A stretch of 64,000 nt of DNA from an uncultured Bacteroidales bacterium (GCA_903913285.1 CAIWKO010000035.1:41132-105131); one strand, 5' to 3'. Shown: positions 35,478-45,691, counted from the first letter of the stretch. The notes: a model not told the origin generated them from the letters alone. Numbers and translations: made by a program.

Positions 35478-35696
35478 ATGATGTTAAAATATGTGGTAAT
35501 TTTCGAAAAAACAAAAACAGGCTATAGTGCTTATGTGCCTGATATACCTGTTTGTTTAGTTACTGCTAAAACAAGAAGCCTCGTTGAAAAAAAATTTTTG
35601 GATACAATCCGGTTTCATTTGGAAGGGATGAAAGAAGAAAAGATAAAGTTTCCATTAAACAGAACTGATGCAGAAACATTTGTTTTTGCAGTATGA
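35478..35696 (+). CDS. HicB-like antitoxin-family protein, orphan
   Basis: The 72-residue protein has the HicB partial RNase H fold: KYVVIFEKTKTGYSAYVPDIPVCLVTAKTRSLVEKKFLDTIRFHLEGM. It lacks a C-terminal DNA-binding domain. A good ribosome site (AAGGAG, 35466-35471) precedes the ATG. No HicA-type toxin ORF of about 60 residues is visible directly before or after it, so it is either an orphan or acts with something else. An ATG three bases later is an equally possible start. Confidence 0.75.
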   Translation: MMLKYVVIFEKTKTGYSAYVPDIPVCLVTAKTRSLVEKKFLDTIRFHLEGMKEEKIKFPLNRTDAETFVFAV

Positions 35697-35762
35697 TTTA
35701 TAGTACTTAAAAATTTCAGTAATTCGTTTTCGGTTACCAATCTTTTAAGATATACACCAAAA

Positions 35763-35784
35763 AAAAGGGGCTTGCGCCCCTTTT
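35763..35784. terminator. Bidirectional rho-independent terminator
   Basis: AAAAGGGGC-TTGC-GCCCCTTTT forms a perfect 9-bp stem between the convergent HicB-like and M16 genes. Confidence 0.88.
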
Positions 35785-35800
35785 CCTTTTTGGTTATGGT

Positions 35801-38635
35801 TTATTTTTCGGCCGGTTTTCCGTTCGGCACCAAAACTACTCTGAGGTAATGATCTTTCAGAATGTATTTCACAACAGCATCCTGCACGTCTTTCACCGTC
35901 ATGGCATTCACCTTGTTGTTGAAATCGGTGATGTTGCTTGCATCGAGTTTATCGTAATAAACCGCTTCGAGTTTGTTCATCCAGAATTTGTTGGTTTTGA
36001 TGTCTACTTCGCGGGCACGTATCAGTTCTTCTTTTGCTTTGGCAAGGTCAACATCGGTTGGTCCTTTTTTGCGGATGTTGCTGATGATAGAGAAACAGGC
36101 TTTTGTTAGTTTGCCGGTATTCTTGGGAGAACAGCCAAACATGATCATCAGGGTATATTCCGGTTTGGGATATTGCTGATATTGCACCTGCACCTGAGGA
36201 GAATAAACTCCGCTCATAGCTTCGCGTATCACTTCGATGAGTTTGATAGAGATGATCTCTTTTGCCATGCGCAGCGCAATGAGGTTTTTATCGTTCCAGT
36301 CAATCTTTTCGTTGAAAATAATACCAACCATACTTTTGGGTTCGGTGCCTTTGGTGATGGTGAGGTCGGTTACACCTTTAGGGAATGTTTCCCCATGATC
36401 TTGCCAGGCTTCAGCTTTTCCGTTTCCGGGTAAACTGCCGAAATATTTTTCGAGCATAGGAGTGATGCTGTCGGCATCGATGTTGCCCACGAGGAAGAAT
36501 TTCTGGTTGGCGGTGTTGCTGAAACGTTCGGTATAGATTTTATACAATACATCGAGGTTCACCTGATTCAGTTGTTTGGTGCTGGGTATAACCACCGAAC
36601 GCGGGCTGTTTGAAGTTGCCGATTTGTATAAGGTGTCGATAAAAGCATACACGGGGCTGTTGCCGATGAATTTCAACTGCGATTTCATTTTCGACATGAA
36701 TGCATTATATGCAGCGGTGTCTTTGCGTGGTTCTTTACTGTATAGATAGGTGAGCTGCAAAAGGGTTTCGAAGTCTTTGGGTGCACAACTGCCGTTGAAA
36801 CCTTGTTTCAGATCGTCGATATAGGGATTGATCTCAACAACCTTGCCTTTGAGTTTCTTTTCCAGTTGGGTGTTGTCGAAATTGCCTACACCGCTTTCGT
36901 TCATCACGCTGCTGGCAAAGAAAGCTGAAACAAATTCGTTGTCGGGATACAATGAAGTTCCGCCCAAAGCATAAGATGATATCACGATCTCGTCGTTTTT
37001 GAAATCGGTTTTTTTGATGATAGCCTGAACCCCGTTGCCAAAAGTAAGCTCGGTATAGCCCAGTTCTTTGTTTTCGGTTTTCTTAACCACTTTCGAACCT
37101 TTCAGTTCTTCTTTCACCAGCGGTTCAGCCTTAAAATTGTCGACATAAGGGGTAAGTTTCACCGATTTCGATTTCAGAATAATGTCTTTGATATCATTTT
37201 CTGTAGGCAGTTTTACATTGTCGCGTGCAGGAGCAGTAACCACTATGGCGATGTTGTCGTCGGTGATCCATGATTTTGCCAGTGCGTTGATGTCTTCGAG
37301 TTTTATTTCGGGCAACAGGCGTTTGGCAAGTTTATATTCGTTCTTGGCTCCGGGTATGGGTTCGTGATGCAGGAAATTGGCAACATATTCGTTCACCAGT
37401 TGGCTCGATTCTGTTTTGTCGAACTCTTTCGAAGCTTCTTCCAGGTCGGAGAGTTTCTGATCTTTCAAACGTTCGAATTCGGTAGTGGTAAATCCGAATT
37501 GTTTCACGCGTTCGTTTTCGTTCAGCATGGTTTCCATTGTTTTTTCGATCTGGTTTTCTTTCGGAACTCCAAAAAGTTCGTAAGCATCGGTGTTGCGTGC
37601 CAGGAAATTTGAATAGTCGCTTCCTGCCTGAATAAATGGTGCGTCGGCTTTTTGGGTAAGCTCTTTAAAACGGGCCGAAAGCATTTCATTATACAGGCCG
37701 GCTTCCAGATATTGTTTGTAGTCTTCAACCGTGTAAACTGTTTTTGCTTTGTGTTTGTATAATACCAGCACCATCGAGTTGGTGGCTTCCTTGTCGGAAC
37801 ATATACTTATAAGGGGTTCTTTATTATCAGGAACATCATAAACAACGCGTGGTTTTTCGTTTGCAGGGTTTTGAATGTCGCCGAACAGTTGTTTTATCAT
37901 GCCTTCAACTTCTTTCACATCAATATCTCCAACAACAGCTACCGACTGCAGATCGGGACGATACCATGTTTTGTAGAAGTCGCGCAGGGTGTCATACGCA
38001 AAAGTTTTAATAACATCGATGTCGCCTATCGGGTTGCGTTCGGCATATTTCGAACCTTTGAAGATAACGGGCCAGTATTGTTTCATCATACGGTCGTCGG
38101 CACCCAAACCTAATCTCCATTCTTCGGTGATCACACCGCGTTCTTTGTCTATCTCTTTGCTGTCGAAAGTTACATTGTGCGACCAGTCTTTGAGTATCTG
38201 ATATCCTTTTTGATAGGTATCTTTATTGTCGGTAGGTATCTGCAGCATATAAACGGTTTCATCAAACGAGGTGTATGCATTGATGTCGGCGCCAAAAGCA
38301 ACTCCTAATTTTTGCAGATAATCTACCAATTGGTTTCCCGGAAAGGTTGTAGTTCCGTTGAAACACATGTGCTCGGTAAAATGCGCCAATCCGCGCTGAC
38401 TTTGTTTTTCGAGCACTGAACCTGCATTCACTGCCAAACGCAGTTCAACACGGTTTTCGGGTTTTTTGTTCTTACGGATGTAATAGGTCAACCCGTTCGA
38501 AAGTTTTCCTACTACCACGTTCGGGTCAACAGGGATGGTGTCTTTCGGATTAACGATACCTTTTTGTCCGTAACCTGCTGCGATGAAGCAGAACATCAGG
38601 GCAATGCTTAAGATACTAATTCTGAATTTTTTCAT
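35801..38635 (-). CDS. Secreted two-domain M16 zinc peptidase (PqqL-like)
   Basis: From the ATG at 38635 the product has 944 residues with a signal peptide (MKKFRISILSIALMFCFIAAGYGQ). The first M16 unit has HFTEH (His85, Glu88, His89) in RGLAHFTEHMCFNGTTTFP and the later zinc-ligand Glu in EIDKERGVITEEWRLG. The second, probably inactive unit is in the C-terminal half (FFLVGNIDADSITPMLEKYFGSLPG). It is probably periplasmic or outer-membrane associated and degrades peptides. A longer ORF reading 28 codons upstream is rejected because the signal peptide starts at MKKF. Confidence 0.94.
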   Translation of the reverse strand: MKKFRISILSIALMFCFIAAGYGQKGIVNPKDTIPVDPNVVVGKLSNGLTYYIRKNKKPENRVELRLAVNAGSVLEKQSQRGLAHFTEHMCFNGTTTFPGNQLVDYLQKLGVAFGADINAYTSFDETVYMLQIPTDNKDTYQKGYQILKDWSHNVTFDSKEIDKERGVITEEWRLGLGADDRMMKQYWPVIFKGSKYAERNPIGDIDVIKTFAYDTLRDFYKTWYRPDLQSVAVVGDIDVKEVEGMIKQLFGDIQNPANEKPRVVYDVPDNKEPLISICSDKEATNSMVLVLYKHKAKTVYTVEDYKQYLEAGLYNEMLSARFKELTQKADAPFIQAGSDYSNFLARNTDAYELFGVPKENQIEKTMETMLNENERVKQFGFTTTEFERLKDQKLSDLEEASKEFDKTESSQLVNEYVANFLHHEPIPGAKNEYKLAKRLLPEIKLEDINALAKSWITDDNIAIVVTAPARDNVKLPTENDIKDIILKSKSVKLTPYVDNFKAEPLVKEELKGSKVVKKTENKELGYTELTFGNGVQAIIKKTDFKNDEIVISSYALGGTSLYPDNEFVSAFFASSVMNESGVGNFDNTQLEKKLKGKVVEINPYIDDLKQGFNGSCAPKDFETLLQLTYLYSKEPRKDTAAYNAFMSKMKSQLKFIGNSPVYAFIDTLYKSATSNSPRSVVIPSTKQLNQVNLDVLYKIYTERFSNTANQKFFLVGNIDADSITPMLEKYFGSLPGNGKAEAWQDHGETFPKGVTDLTITKGTEPKSMVGIIFNEKIDWNDKNLIALRMAKEIISIKLIEVIREAMSGVYSPQVQVQYQQYPKPEYTLMIMFGCSPKNTGKLTKACFSIISNIRKKGPTDVDLAKAKEELIRAREVDIKTNKFWMNKLEAVYYDKLDASNITDFNNKVNAMTVKDVQDAVVKYILKDHYLRVVLVPNGKPAEK

Positions 38636-38776
38636 GTAAAAAAATTTAACTGTATTATTAATAAATAGAATTTGGATTTGAGGTGGTGAAATTAATATTT
38701 CTTTGCGAATGTGGTGCAAGTTATTGTATATTAATGTAAATTTTTTTCAAAATTTTTAACAAACACATTAAAACAG

Positions 38777-38830
38777 AAGCAGCCGGACTTCTTTGCTCTT
38801 TAGAGAACCATGAAGTTCGGCTGCTATTTT
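38777..38830 (-). terminator. Probable terminator of the M13 peptidase gene
   Basis: GCAGCCGGACTTC (38779-38791) pairs with GAAGTTCGGCTGC (38812-38824) through one G-T pair, with a 20-nt loop. On the minus strand it is followed by TTCTGTTTTAA. Confidence 0.6.
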
Positions 38831-38887
38831 ATGTTTGGTGTTGAAGAGTTGCTTACAAAGAATGAAGTAAGCTGCAACTTCAAAGAT

Positions 38888-40930
38888 TTACCATATCTTC
38901 ACTCTGTCTTTTTCGGCTACCCACATCGGGTCACCTTTTTTAATGCCAAAGGCATCGAAGAATTCGGGCATATTGGATAAAGGACCGTTTACGCGGAATT
39001 TAGCAGGCGAATGTTCGTTGCTTTTCACTTGATTGGCGATAGCTTCGGGACGTTCGTTCACCATCCATGCCAACGCATAACCCAGGAAGAACCTTTGTGC
39101 AGGACTGAGACCTGCTATTATTTGGTTCTTTTTAAATTGATCGGTCTTTTTAAAAGCTTCATAAGCCATAATGATACCGCCCAGATCGGCGATGTTTTCG
39201 CCCTGTGTAAGTTCACCGTTGATGTGCAGACTGTCGACAGCAATATAATTGTTGAACTGATTAACGATCATTTTTGTTTTGGTGAAGAACTTGGCGCTGT
39301 CTTCAGAGGTCCACCAGTTTAGCAGATTGCCCTGTGCATTGTATTTGCAACCCTGATCGTCGAAACCGTGAGTGATCTCATGTCCGAAAGTTGCACCTAT
39401 GATCGAATAAAGGAGTGCATCGTCGGCCATTTTACCTTCGTATCCCGGAACAATGATGTTGCAACCCGGTATTACGATCTCGTTGTTCGAGGGATTGTAA
39501 TAAGCATTGTAGGTTTGCGGTTCCATATCCCATTCGGTGCGGTCGACAGGTTTGCCGTATTTGGCTATCATGTAATTGAATTCCCATTTGTTGGCATTCA
39601 TCACATTTTTTACAAACGAACTGCGGTCGATCTGCATAGCGCTGAGGTCTTTCCATTTGTCGGGATAACCCACTTTCATGATCACCGAATTGAGTTTGTT
39701 CAGGGCTTTTTCTTTGGTCACACTGCTCATCCAGTCGAGAGCTTTGATGCGTTCTGCAAAAACGGCTTTGATGGCATTGCCAATTTCAACCAGTTTGTCT
39801 TTTGTGCCTTTGGGCAGATATTCATCCACGTAAACTTGTCCGATAAGTTCACCCAACGAACCGTCGGTTTCTTCCACAACGCGTTTCCAACGTGGTTTGG
39901 GTTCTTTAACTCCGCGTAAAGTAGCTGAATAAAAATCGAAAGCTTCCTTAAAGGTTTTGTCGTCCATATAGCGGGCCAAACTCCGAACCAATTGATATTT
40001 CAGATAAACTTTCCAATCGTCAACCGGAATCGATTTCAGGAAACCGTTAACGGCTTTCAGATATTCAGGCTGACCCACGATAACGGTGTCAACATTATGC
40101 AATCCCACACCATCCATAAAAAGTTTCCAGTCGATGTTGGGTGTCGATTCGCTGAGTTGTTTAAAGGTCATTTTATTGTAGTTGGCCCATGGATCGCGGA
40201 GGTCTTCACGTTTGCGCGATGCTTTAGCCATAGCAGTTTCGAGCTTCATCAGTTTGTCGGCAGCAACTTTAGCTTTATCGGCTGTGTAACCCATAATTCC
40301 AAACATGTTTCCAAGATGGGTGAGGAATTTTTCACGTATGGTTTTAGCACGTGCATCATTGTCGAAATAATAGTTGCGATCGGGGAGGCTCAGTCCGCCT
40401 TGCGAAACAAAGATGGCTATTCTGCTGCTGTTCTTGTCGTCCTGTCCGGCATAAAATCCGAACAATGGAGAAGCGGCAACGGTATGAATATAGGAAGCGG
40501 CTTTAATAATACCGTTAATATCTTTAATATTATCGATCATATCGAGATCGCCTTTCAGGTCGGAGATGCCTTTTTTGTTGAGGGTGGTGCTATCCATACC
40601 CGTGGCAAAGAAATCGCCTATCTTTTGTTTGTTGCTGCCTTTAGGTTCGTTTTTCAATGCAGCCGATCTTTCGCACACGTGGCGGATCTGTGCATTGATG
40701 GTATCCTGTATCAGCTGCCATATTCCGTTGCTTTGTTCGCTTGCAGGAATAGGATTTTGTTTGAACCATTTGCCGTTGGCATACAAAAAGAAATCGCTTC
40801 CCGGTTTAACGGTCGAATCGATATGGGCGGCAAGGGCATCTGTCCCCTTTTCTTTTTTTGGTTGATTGCATGATGAAATTGCTGCTATCGTTGCGACAGC
40901 CAGCATTGAAAGGAAAAATAGTTTTCTCAT
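38888..40930 (-). CDS. M13-family (neprilysin-like) metallopeptidase, lipoprotein
   Basis: The 680-residue protein has a lipoprotein signal (MRKLFFLSMLAVATIAAISSCNQ, lipobox Cys21). The zinc motif is HEITHGFDD (His517, Glu518, His521), the third ligand Glu is in ENIADLGGI, and NAYYNPSNNEIVIPG is the substrate-binding N-A-Y/F motif. The full PepO-type length and the C-terminal VWAEKDRVKIW are present. It should be anchored in the outer membrane or periplasm and cleave oligopeptides. It follows the M16 peptidase on the same strand, so both may serve peptide use. Confidence 0.95.
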   Translation of the reverse strand: MRKLFFLSMLAVATIAAISSCNQPKKEKGTDALAAHIDSTVKPGSDFFLYANGKWFKQNPIPASEQSNGIWQLIQDTINAQIRHVCERSAALKNEPKGSNKQKIGDFFATGMDSTTLNKKGISDLKGDLDMIDNIKDINGIIKAASYIHTVAASPLFGFYAGQDDKNSSRIAIFVSQGGLSLPDRNYYFDNDARAKTIREKFLTHLGNMFGIMGYTADKAKVAADKLMKLETAMAKASRKREDLRDPWANYNKMTFKQLSESTPNIDWKLFMDGVGLHNVDTVIVGQPEYLKAVNGFLKSIPVDDWKVYLKYQLVRSLARYMDDKTFKEAFDFYSATLRGVKEPKPRWKRVVEETDGSLGELIGQVYVDEYLPKGTKDKLVEIGNAIKAVFAERIKALDWMSSVTKEKALNKLNSVIMKVGYPDKWKDLSAMQIDRSSFVKNVMNANKWEFNYMIAKYGKPVDRTEWDMEPQTYNAYYNPSNNEIVIPGCNIIVPGYEGKMADDALLYSIIGATFGHEITHGFDDQGCKYNAQGNLLNWWTSEDSAKFFTKTKMIVNQFNNYIAVDSLHINGELTQGENIADLGGIIMAYEAFKKTDQFKKNQIIAGLSPAQRFFLGYALAWMVNERPEAIANQVKSNEHSPAKFRVNGPLSNMPEFFDAFGIKKGDPMWVAEKDRVKIW

Positions 40931-40961
40931 GTTGTTGGATTTGTTAAAATTTTTTAGGCGT

Positions 40962-40969
40962 CAAATGTA
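40962..40969 (-). promoter_or_regulatory. -7 promoter motif TACATTTG (minus strand)
   Basis: A TAnnTTTG match 31 bp before the M13 gene start. The rest of the 281-bp gap to the barrel gene shows nothing coding. Confidence 0.55.
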
Positions 40970-41179
40970 AGAATAAATATTGTTTTTTGATCCAACTTTA
41001 TTGGCAGAGTAATGTTTATGACCTGAAGATTTCCTTTACTCGTTGTCAAATGCTGAATCAAAAAGAAATGGCGGATATAAAATAATTTATCATTACCTGC
41101 GTTTTAGCTTGTAATTGTAAAGAAACGGTATAGAGCATCCTTGCTTTATAAAATTTGGGAATAATAATTGTTTAAATGC

Positions 41180-41187
41180 TATCTTTG
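41180..41187 (+). promoter_or_regulatory. -7 promoter motif TATCTTTG
   Basis: A TAnnTTTG match 24 bp before the ATG at 41212. Confidence 0.6.
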
Positions 41188-41211
41188 TAAAAAATTTAAT
41201 AAACAGAACTA

Positions 41212-42009
41212 ATGAAGAAATTATTTTTAATTGCATTTTGTGTAACTCTTGCATATAATGTTAGTGCTCAGGATAAAAATGCCAGCTCACAGGATAAAAA
41301 AGTTGATGTAAAAAAAGCTCTGGATGATGCGAAAAAAAAGGATAAAGGAAAATCGAGGAGACAAGATAGGTTTGTGTTAGATCTTTTTAGCGATATTTGG
41401 ATGAATGCACCTACCGATTCGATGAAGATAAAACAGATCAACCGTGGTGCAAATGCCTACTTTATGTACGAATTTCCGTTTGGTAAAAGCAATTTTAGTT
41501 TTGCTCCCGGTATCGGAATTGGTTGCACAAATTTATACAGTAATGCTATGCCTGTTAAAAGTTTCAAATATGATAGTTTAGGTGCAAAAGTTTACGACGG
41601 CACCACAGTGTTCAAAAAAATACCTACCGAAACACTGGATAACAATCAGAAAATTAATGTTAAAAATAATAAATTCACAATAATATCTCTTGATGTACCT
41701 CTCGAGTTCAGATACCGTACAAAGAACAATCAGTTTAAAATCTATCTGGGTGGAAAAGTGGGTTTAACGCTAACCAATTATACTAAATACAACGGTGATA
41801 ATTTTAACGAAAATTATCCAACGGGTTCTTTACGCTATAAGGAATATAAAATTGCCAATGTAGCTTCGTATCGTTACGGTCTTACTGCCCGTATAGGTTG
41901 GAAATGGGTACAGGCATTCGGATATTATTCCTTATCAAATCTGTTTAAGAAAGATAAAGGGCCTGATATGTATCCTATTTCTGTTGGTATTTCTATTACG
42001 CCATATTGA
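41212..42009 (+). CDS. Outer-membrane beta-barrel protein
   Basis: The 265-residue protein has a signal peptide (MKKLFLIAFCVTLAYNVSAQ), a Lys/Asp-rich linker (KKVDVKKALDDAKKKDKGKSRRQ), and then alternating amphipathic strands typical of the porin-family/PorT-like barrel (ANAYFMYEFPFGKSNFSFAPGIGIG, TIISLDVPLEFRYRTKNNQFKIYLGGKVG, YRYGLTARIGWKWVQAFGYYSLS). It ends with an aromatic residue (ISITPY), as expected for outer-membrane insertion. The substrate is unknown. It is convergent with the PAP2-like gene 1 bp away. Confidence 0.85.
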   Translation: MKKLFLIAFCVTLAYNVSAQDKNASSQDKKVDVKKALDDAKKKDKGKSRRQDRFVLDLFSDIWMNAPTDSMKIKQINRGANAYFMYEFPFGKSNFSFAPGIGIGCTNLYSNAMPVKSFKYDSLGAKVYDGTTVFKKIPTETLDNNQKINVKNNKFTIISLDVPLEFRYRTKNNQFKIYLGGKVGLTLTNYTKYNGDNFNENYPTGSLRYKEYKIANVASYRYGLTARIGWKWVQAFGYYSLSNLFKKDKGPDMYPISVGISITPY

Positions 42010-42010
42010 T

Positions 42011-42622
42011 CTATAAGATCATCGTCATAGCAAAAAACACAAATACTCCCACAAGAAATCCGGCATAAACTTCGGATGGCTTGTGGGAGTTTAATTTTAA
42101 GCGGGCAAAACCCACCAGTCCTGAACATAGGATCAGAGAAATAATAATGATCTGGAAATTCAATTCGAATTTAAAATACAAACCGACTAATAATGCTGTT
42201 AACCCTCCAATTGCAGCAGCATGAACGCTGATCTTCCACCTGAGATTGATAAAGAAAATAATTAACGAGAGCAGCGTTGATATCAGCAGGAAGAAACTGT
42301 ATACGACCGGTATTTGAAGTTTTGAGAACAACAGATAGGCCAGAAAATAAATTATGGTCATGCTCAAATAGGGGTAAACCCGCTCTTCTTTTGTTTCCAT
42401 CCGAAAGTTAGCAATGATTCCTCTGTGACGAAAAACCACAAAAAGAAGCAAAGGAACTAAAACAGTTGAAACAACCATCATGATCAATAAAAGCAATTTA
42501 GCAGTAAAAGGCATGATAAATACAAAATAGGCATTTGCACGAAAAATGATCAGTAAAGCATAAGTCGGGATTAAAAGAGGGTGAAATGCAATGGAAAGAA
42601 ATTGCGCGATACGTTTTTCCAT
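42011..42622 (-). CDS. PAP2-like integral membrane protein
   Basis: From the ATG at 42622 the product has 203 residues and about six membrane segments. Weak PAP2 phosphatase motifs can be seen: K-E-E-R-V-Y-P after the second helix pair, SVHAAAIGG in place of PSGH, and RLKLNSHKPSEVYAG in place of SRxxxxxHxxxDVxxG. It may dephosphorylate a lipid phosphate or have lost activity. Its start lies 10 bp after the rpoN stop, so it is probably in the rpoN operon. The longer ORF start at 42706 lies inside rpoN and is rejected. Confidence 0.75.
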   Translation of the reverse strand: MEKRIAQFLSIAFHPLLIPTYALLIIFRANAYFVFIMPFTAKLLLLIMMVVSTVLVPLLLFVVFRHRGIIANFRMETKEERVYPYLSMTIIYFLAYLLFSKLQIPVVYSFFLLISTLLSLIIFFINLRWKISVHAAAIGGLTALLVGLYFKFELNFQIIIISLILCSGLVGFARLKLNSHKPSEVYAGFLVGVFVFFAMTMIL

Positions 42623-42632
42623 AAAAATGAAC

Positions 42633-44138
42633 TTAGAGTTCCCTCCGGAGCCGTGCAACAGGAATATCAAGTTGTTCGCGGTATTTAGCAACAGTACGTC
42701 GGGCAATATTGTATCCTTTTTCTTTCAGAATATCGGTGAGATGTTCATCGGTGAGCGGCTTATTTTTATTTTCGCTTTCAATGCAATCGGTTAAGATCTT
42801 TTTTACTTCACGGGTCGATACTTCTTCTCCCGAATCAGTTTGAAGCGATTCGGAGAAAAAACTCTTTAATAAGAAAGTGCCGAAATGAGTTTGAACATAC
42901 TTACTGTTAACCACACGCGAAATGGTTGAAATATCGAGATTGACCTTTTCGGCAATATCTTTCAGTATCATAGGTCTCATTTTCGTATCATCCCCTTCCT
43001 GAAAGTAGTCTTTCTGATAATCCATAATGGCTTTCATGGTTCTGTAAAGTGTATCCTGTCTTTGTTTGATCATATCGATGAACCATTTGGCCGAATCTAA
43101 CTTTTGTTTTACGAAAACAATAAGATCTTTTTCGTGGTTTGATTTGCTTTTTTTCGGACCCGACATGGTTTCTATCATGTCAAGATAAGCTTTATTAATT
43201 CTCAATTCGGGAGTATTCTTCGAATTCAGGGTTAATTCCAGAATGCCATCGGTATTATAAATGATAAAATCGGGAATGATATATTGATTTGGTTTTGCAG
43301 AATCTACCAACGAACTTCCGGGTTTTGGATTAAGTTTCAGTATTTCATTTATAGCTCCGCGAAGTTCGTCGCTGGTGATATTTAATCGTTTTTCAATTTT
43401 ATCATAATGTTTTTTAGTAAATTCAATAAAGAACAAACTCAAAATAGTTTTTGCTAATTCAATTGATTCTGAACTTGACTCTTTACGGTTTAATTGTATG
43501 AGCAAACATTCCTGAAGATTTCGGGCACCGATACCATAGGGTTCCAATTCCTGAATGATCATTAATAATGATTCAAGTTCTTTGACCGAAGTAGTTATAT
43601 TTTGATTAAAAGCCAGATCGTCGACCATTGCTGAAAGTTCGCGGTGCAGATATCCTGAGTCATCCAGATTCCCTATAATATATTGTGCAATTTGGTATTG
43701 ACGTTCGTTCAGTTTACGTAACCCCAATTGAGTGAAAAGATTTTCGTGAAAGGTTTGTCCTACCGAGAAAGGAATTTCCTTGCGATTGTCTTCTTCGTTG
43801 TTATTATCGTAGGTGCTGAGTTTATATGCGGGTGTGTCATCTTCGTCCAGATAATCTTCGAAGGATATTTCTTCCGGATCTTTTTCTGTTTCTTCTATTT
43901 CTTTTTCTATATCATCCCCATCATCGCTCTCCATCTCTATTTCTGAGTTTTCCTGATTTATGGTTTCGTCCTGTTCGTTCAATTCATCATTTGGGTCTTC
44001 CAGAGCCGGATTTTCTTCCAACTCTTCTTTGATCCTTTGTTCAAGAGCCATTGCAGGGAGTTGCAATAATTTCATCAGCTGTATTTGCTGTGGTGAGAGT
44101 TTTTGAGATAGCTTTTGTTGTAACTTCTGGTTAAGCAT
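42633..44138 (-). CDS. rpoN: RNA polymerase sigma-54 factor
   Basis: The 501-residue protein has all three regions. The N-terminal Gln/Leu-rich activator-interaction region is LNQKLQQKLSQKLSPQQIQLMKLLQLP; a very acidic linker lies at about 50-120. The core-binding domain follows, and then the DNA-binding domain with the helix-turn-helix DISTISRVVNSKYVQTHFG and the RpoN box ARRTVAKYREQLDIPVARLRREL near the end. It directs polymerase to -24/-12 promoters and needs an AAA+ activator, none of which is encoded in this window. It lies 102 bp after asnS on the same strand. Confidence 0.96.
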   Translation of the reverse strand: MLNQKLQQKLSQKLSPQQIQLMKLLQLPAMALEQRIKEELEENPALEDPNDELNEQDETINQENSEIEMESDDGDDIEKEIEETEKDPEEISFEDYLDEDDTPAYKLSTYDNNNEEDNRKEIPFSVGQTFHENLFTQLGLRKLNERQYQIAQYIIGNLDDSGYLHRELSAMVDDLAFNQNITTSVKELESLLMIIQELEPYGIGARNLQECLLIQLNRKESSSESIELAKTILSLFFIEFTKKHYDKIEKRLNITSDELRGAINEILKLNPKPGSSLVDSAKPNQYIIPDFIIYNTDGILELTLNSKNTPELRINKAYLDMIETMSGPKKSKSNHEKDLIVFVKQKLDSAKWFIDMIKQRQDTLYRTMKAIMDYQKDYFQEGDDTKMRPMILKDIAEKVNLDISTISRVVNSKYVQTHFGTFLLKSFFSESLQTDSGEEVSTREVKKILTDCIESENKNKPLTDEHLTDILKEKGYNIARRTVAKYREQLDIPVARLRREL

Positions 44139-44240
44139 AATGCATCAAGCTGGTTTTTTACACGAATATAGTACTTTTTCCGGTAAAAAATATTAAAAAA
44201 ATAAAAAAATTAATGTCCTTTCAGGATAATAGTATGGATA

Positions 44241-45641
44241 TCAAAACTCTGCATTTTGAGGAGTTCTGGGGAAAGGGATAACATCGCGTATGTTTGCCAT
44301 ACCCGTTATAAAGAGAATAAGACGTTCAAAACCGAGTCCGAATCCGCTATGAGGAGCGGTGCCGTATTTCCGGGTATCTAAATACCACCACACATCTTTT
44401 TCCGGAATATCCAATTCATGAATACGATTTAAAAGTTTTTCGTAGTCTTCCTCACGTTGTGATCCCCCAATTATTTCACCTATTTTCGGGAAGAGAACAT
44501 CCATGGCGCGAACTGTTTTTCCATCGTCATTTTGTTTCATGTAAAATGCTTTGATCTCTTTCGGATAATCGGTTAATATTACTGGTTTGTGAAAATGTTT
44601 TTCTACCAGATACCTTTCATGTTCTGATTGCAGATCAGCACCCCAACTTACAGGAAATTCAAATTTCTGTCCCGATGCCATCAAAATATCAACGGCTTTA
44701 GTATAACTCAATCGCTCGAAAGGATTTTCAATAATAAACTTTAATCGATCAATAAGTTCAGTGTCGTACATTTTATTCAGAAATTCCAGATCATCATAGC
44801 AGTTGTCGATAGCATACTGAACAAGGTATTTCAGCATATCTTCAGCCAGATCCATATTATCAGAGATGTCATAAAAGGCCATTTCGGGCTCGATCATCCA
44901 AAACTCGGCTAAATGTCTTGGTGTGTTTGAGTTCTCTGCTCTGAATGTGGGTCCGAACGTATAAACCAAACTTAAAGCCATAGCTCCGAGTTCTGCTTCT
45001 AGCTGTCCTGAAACAGTAAGACCGGTTCGTTTTCCAAAAAAGTCTTTGGAATAGTCTACAGCGCTTTCTTCAGTGCGTGGAGGTTTATCCAGATCAAGAG
45101 TTGTAACCTGAAACATTGCACCTGCTCCTTCGGCATCTGAGCCTGTTATGATCGGTGCATGTAAATAATAGAATCCGTTGTCGTTAAAATATTTGTGGAT
45201 GGCAAATGACATGGCATGGCGAATGCGGAGAACAGCGCCAAAAGTATTGGTACGTGGACGCAAATGTGCTATTTCTCTCAGAAACTCTAGTGTATGACCT
45301 TTTTTCTGCAGAGGGAAGTTTGTTGCATCAGCAGTACCGTAAACTTCAATATTTTTAGCTTGAATTTCCACCGGTTGTCCTTGCCCGGGAGATTCAACAA
45401 GTATACCATTCACCGAGATGCACGAACCGGTTGTGACAAGTTTCATTATTTCTTCATCAAACTTTTCCAGATCAGCAACGATTTGAATGTTATGTATGAT
45501 CGATCCATCGTTTAAAGCAATAAAAGCCACTTGTTTGTTGCCTCTTTTTGTGCGAACCCAACCTTTTAAATTTATTTCTTTTCCGAAATCTTTAAGTTTC
45601 AGTAAATCCTTCACTTTATAAGTGGTGAAATCTTCTTTCAT
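44241..45641 (-). CDS. asnS: Asparaginyl-tRNA synthetase
   Basis: From the ATG at 45641 the product has 466 residues. An OB-fold anticodon domain ([25 protein letters not shown]) is followed by the class II core: motif 1 around [21 protein letters not shown], motif 2 [24 protein letters not shown], and motif 3 [16 protein letters not shown]. The AsnRS-type [10 protein letters not shown] and [15 protein letters not shown] are present. It charges tRNA-Asn in the cytosol. An upstream in-frame ATG at 45680 adds 13 residues unlike the family and is rejected. A TATATTTG promoter motif lies 42 bp upstream. Confidence 0.96.
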   Translation of the reverse strand: MKEDFTTYKVKDLLKLKDFGKEINLKGWVRTKRGNKQVAFIALNDGSIIHNIQIVADLEKFDEEIMKLVTTGSCISVNGILVESPGQGQPVEIQAKNIEVYGTADATNFPLQKKGHTLEFLREIAHLRPRTNTFGAVLRIRHAMSFAIHKYFNDNGFYYLHAPIITGSDAEGAGAMFQVTTLDLDKPPRTEESAVDYSKDFFGKRTGLTVSGQLEAELGAMALSLVYTFGPTFRAENSNTPRHLAEFWMIEPEMAFYDISDNMDLAEDMLKYLVQYAIDNCYDDLEFLNKMYDTELIDRLKFIIENPFERLSYTKAVDILMASGQKFEFPVSWGADLQSEHERYLVEKHFHKPVILTDYPKEIKAFYMKQNDDGKTVRAMDVLFPKIGEIIGGSQREEDYEKLLNRIHELDIPEKDVWWYLDTRKYGTAPHSGFGLGFERLILFITGMANIRDVIPFPRTPQNAEF

Positions 45642-45683
45642 ATTGAATTTTTTTGCAAAAAAAGCATTTTTTCCGCTCATTTA

Positions 45684-45691
45684 CAAATATA
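45684..45691 (-). promoter_or_regulatory. -7 promoter motif TATATTTG (minus strand) for asnS
   Basis: A TAnnTTTG match 42 bp before the asnS ATG at 45641. Confidence 0.5.

Noticed and set aside
35168..35696. Coiled-coil gene and HicB as a toxin-antitoxin pair
   Set aside because: The 87-aa coiled-coil protein has no HicA double-stranded RNA-binding fold or catalytic His, and the two genes have separate ribosome sites and a 46-bp gap.
39992..40873. Plus-strand ORF of 293 codons opposite the M13 peptidase
   Set aside because: The M13 gene on the minus strand has all catalytic motifs; this is its shadow.
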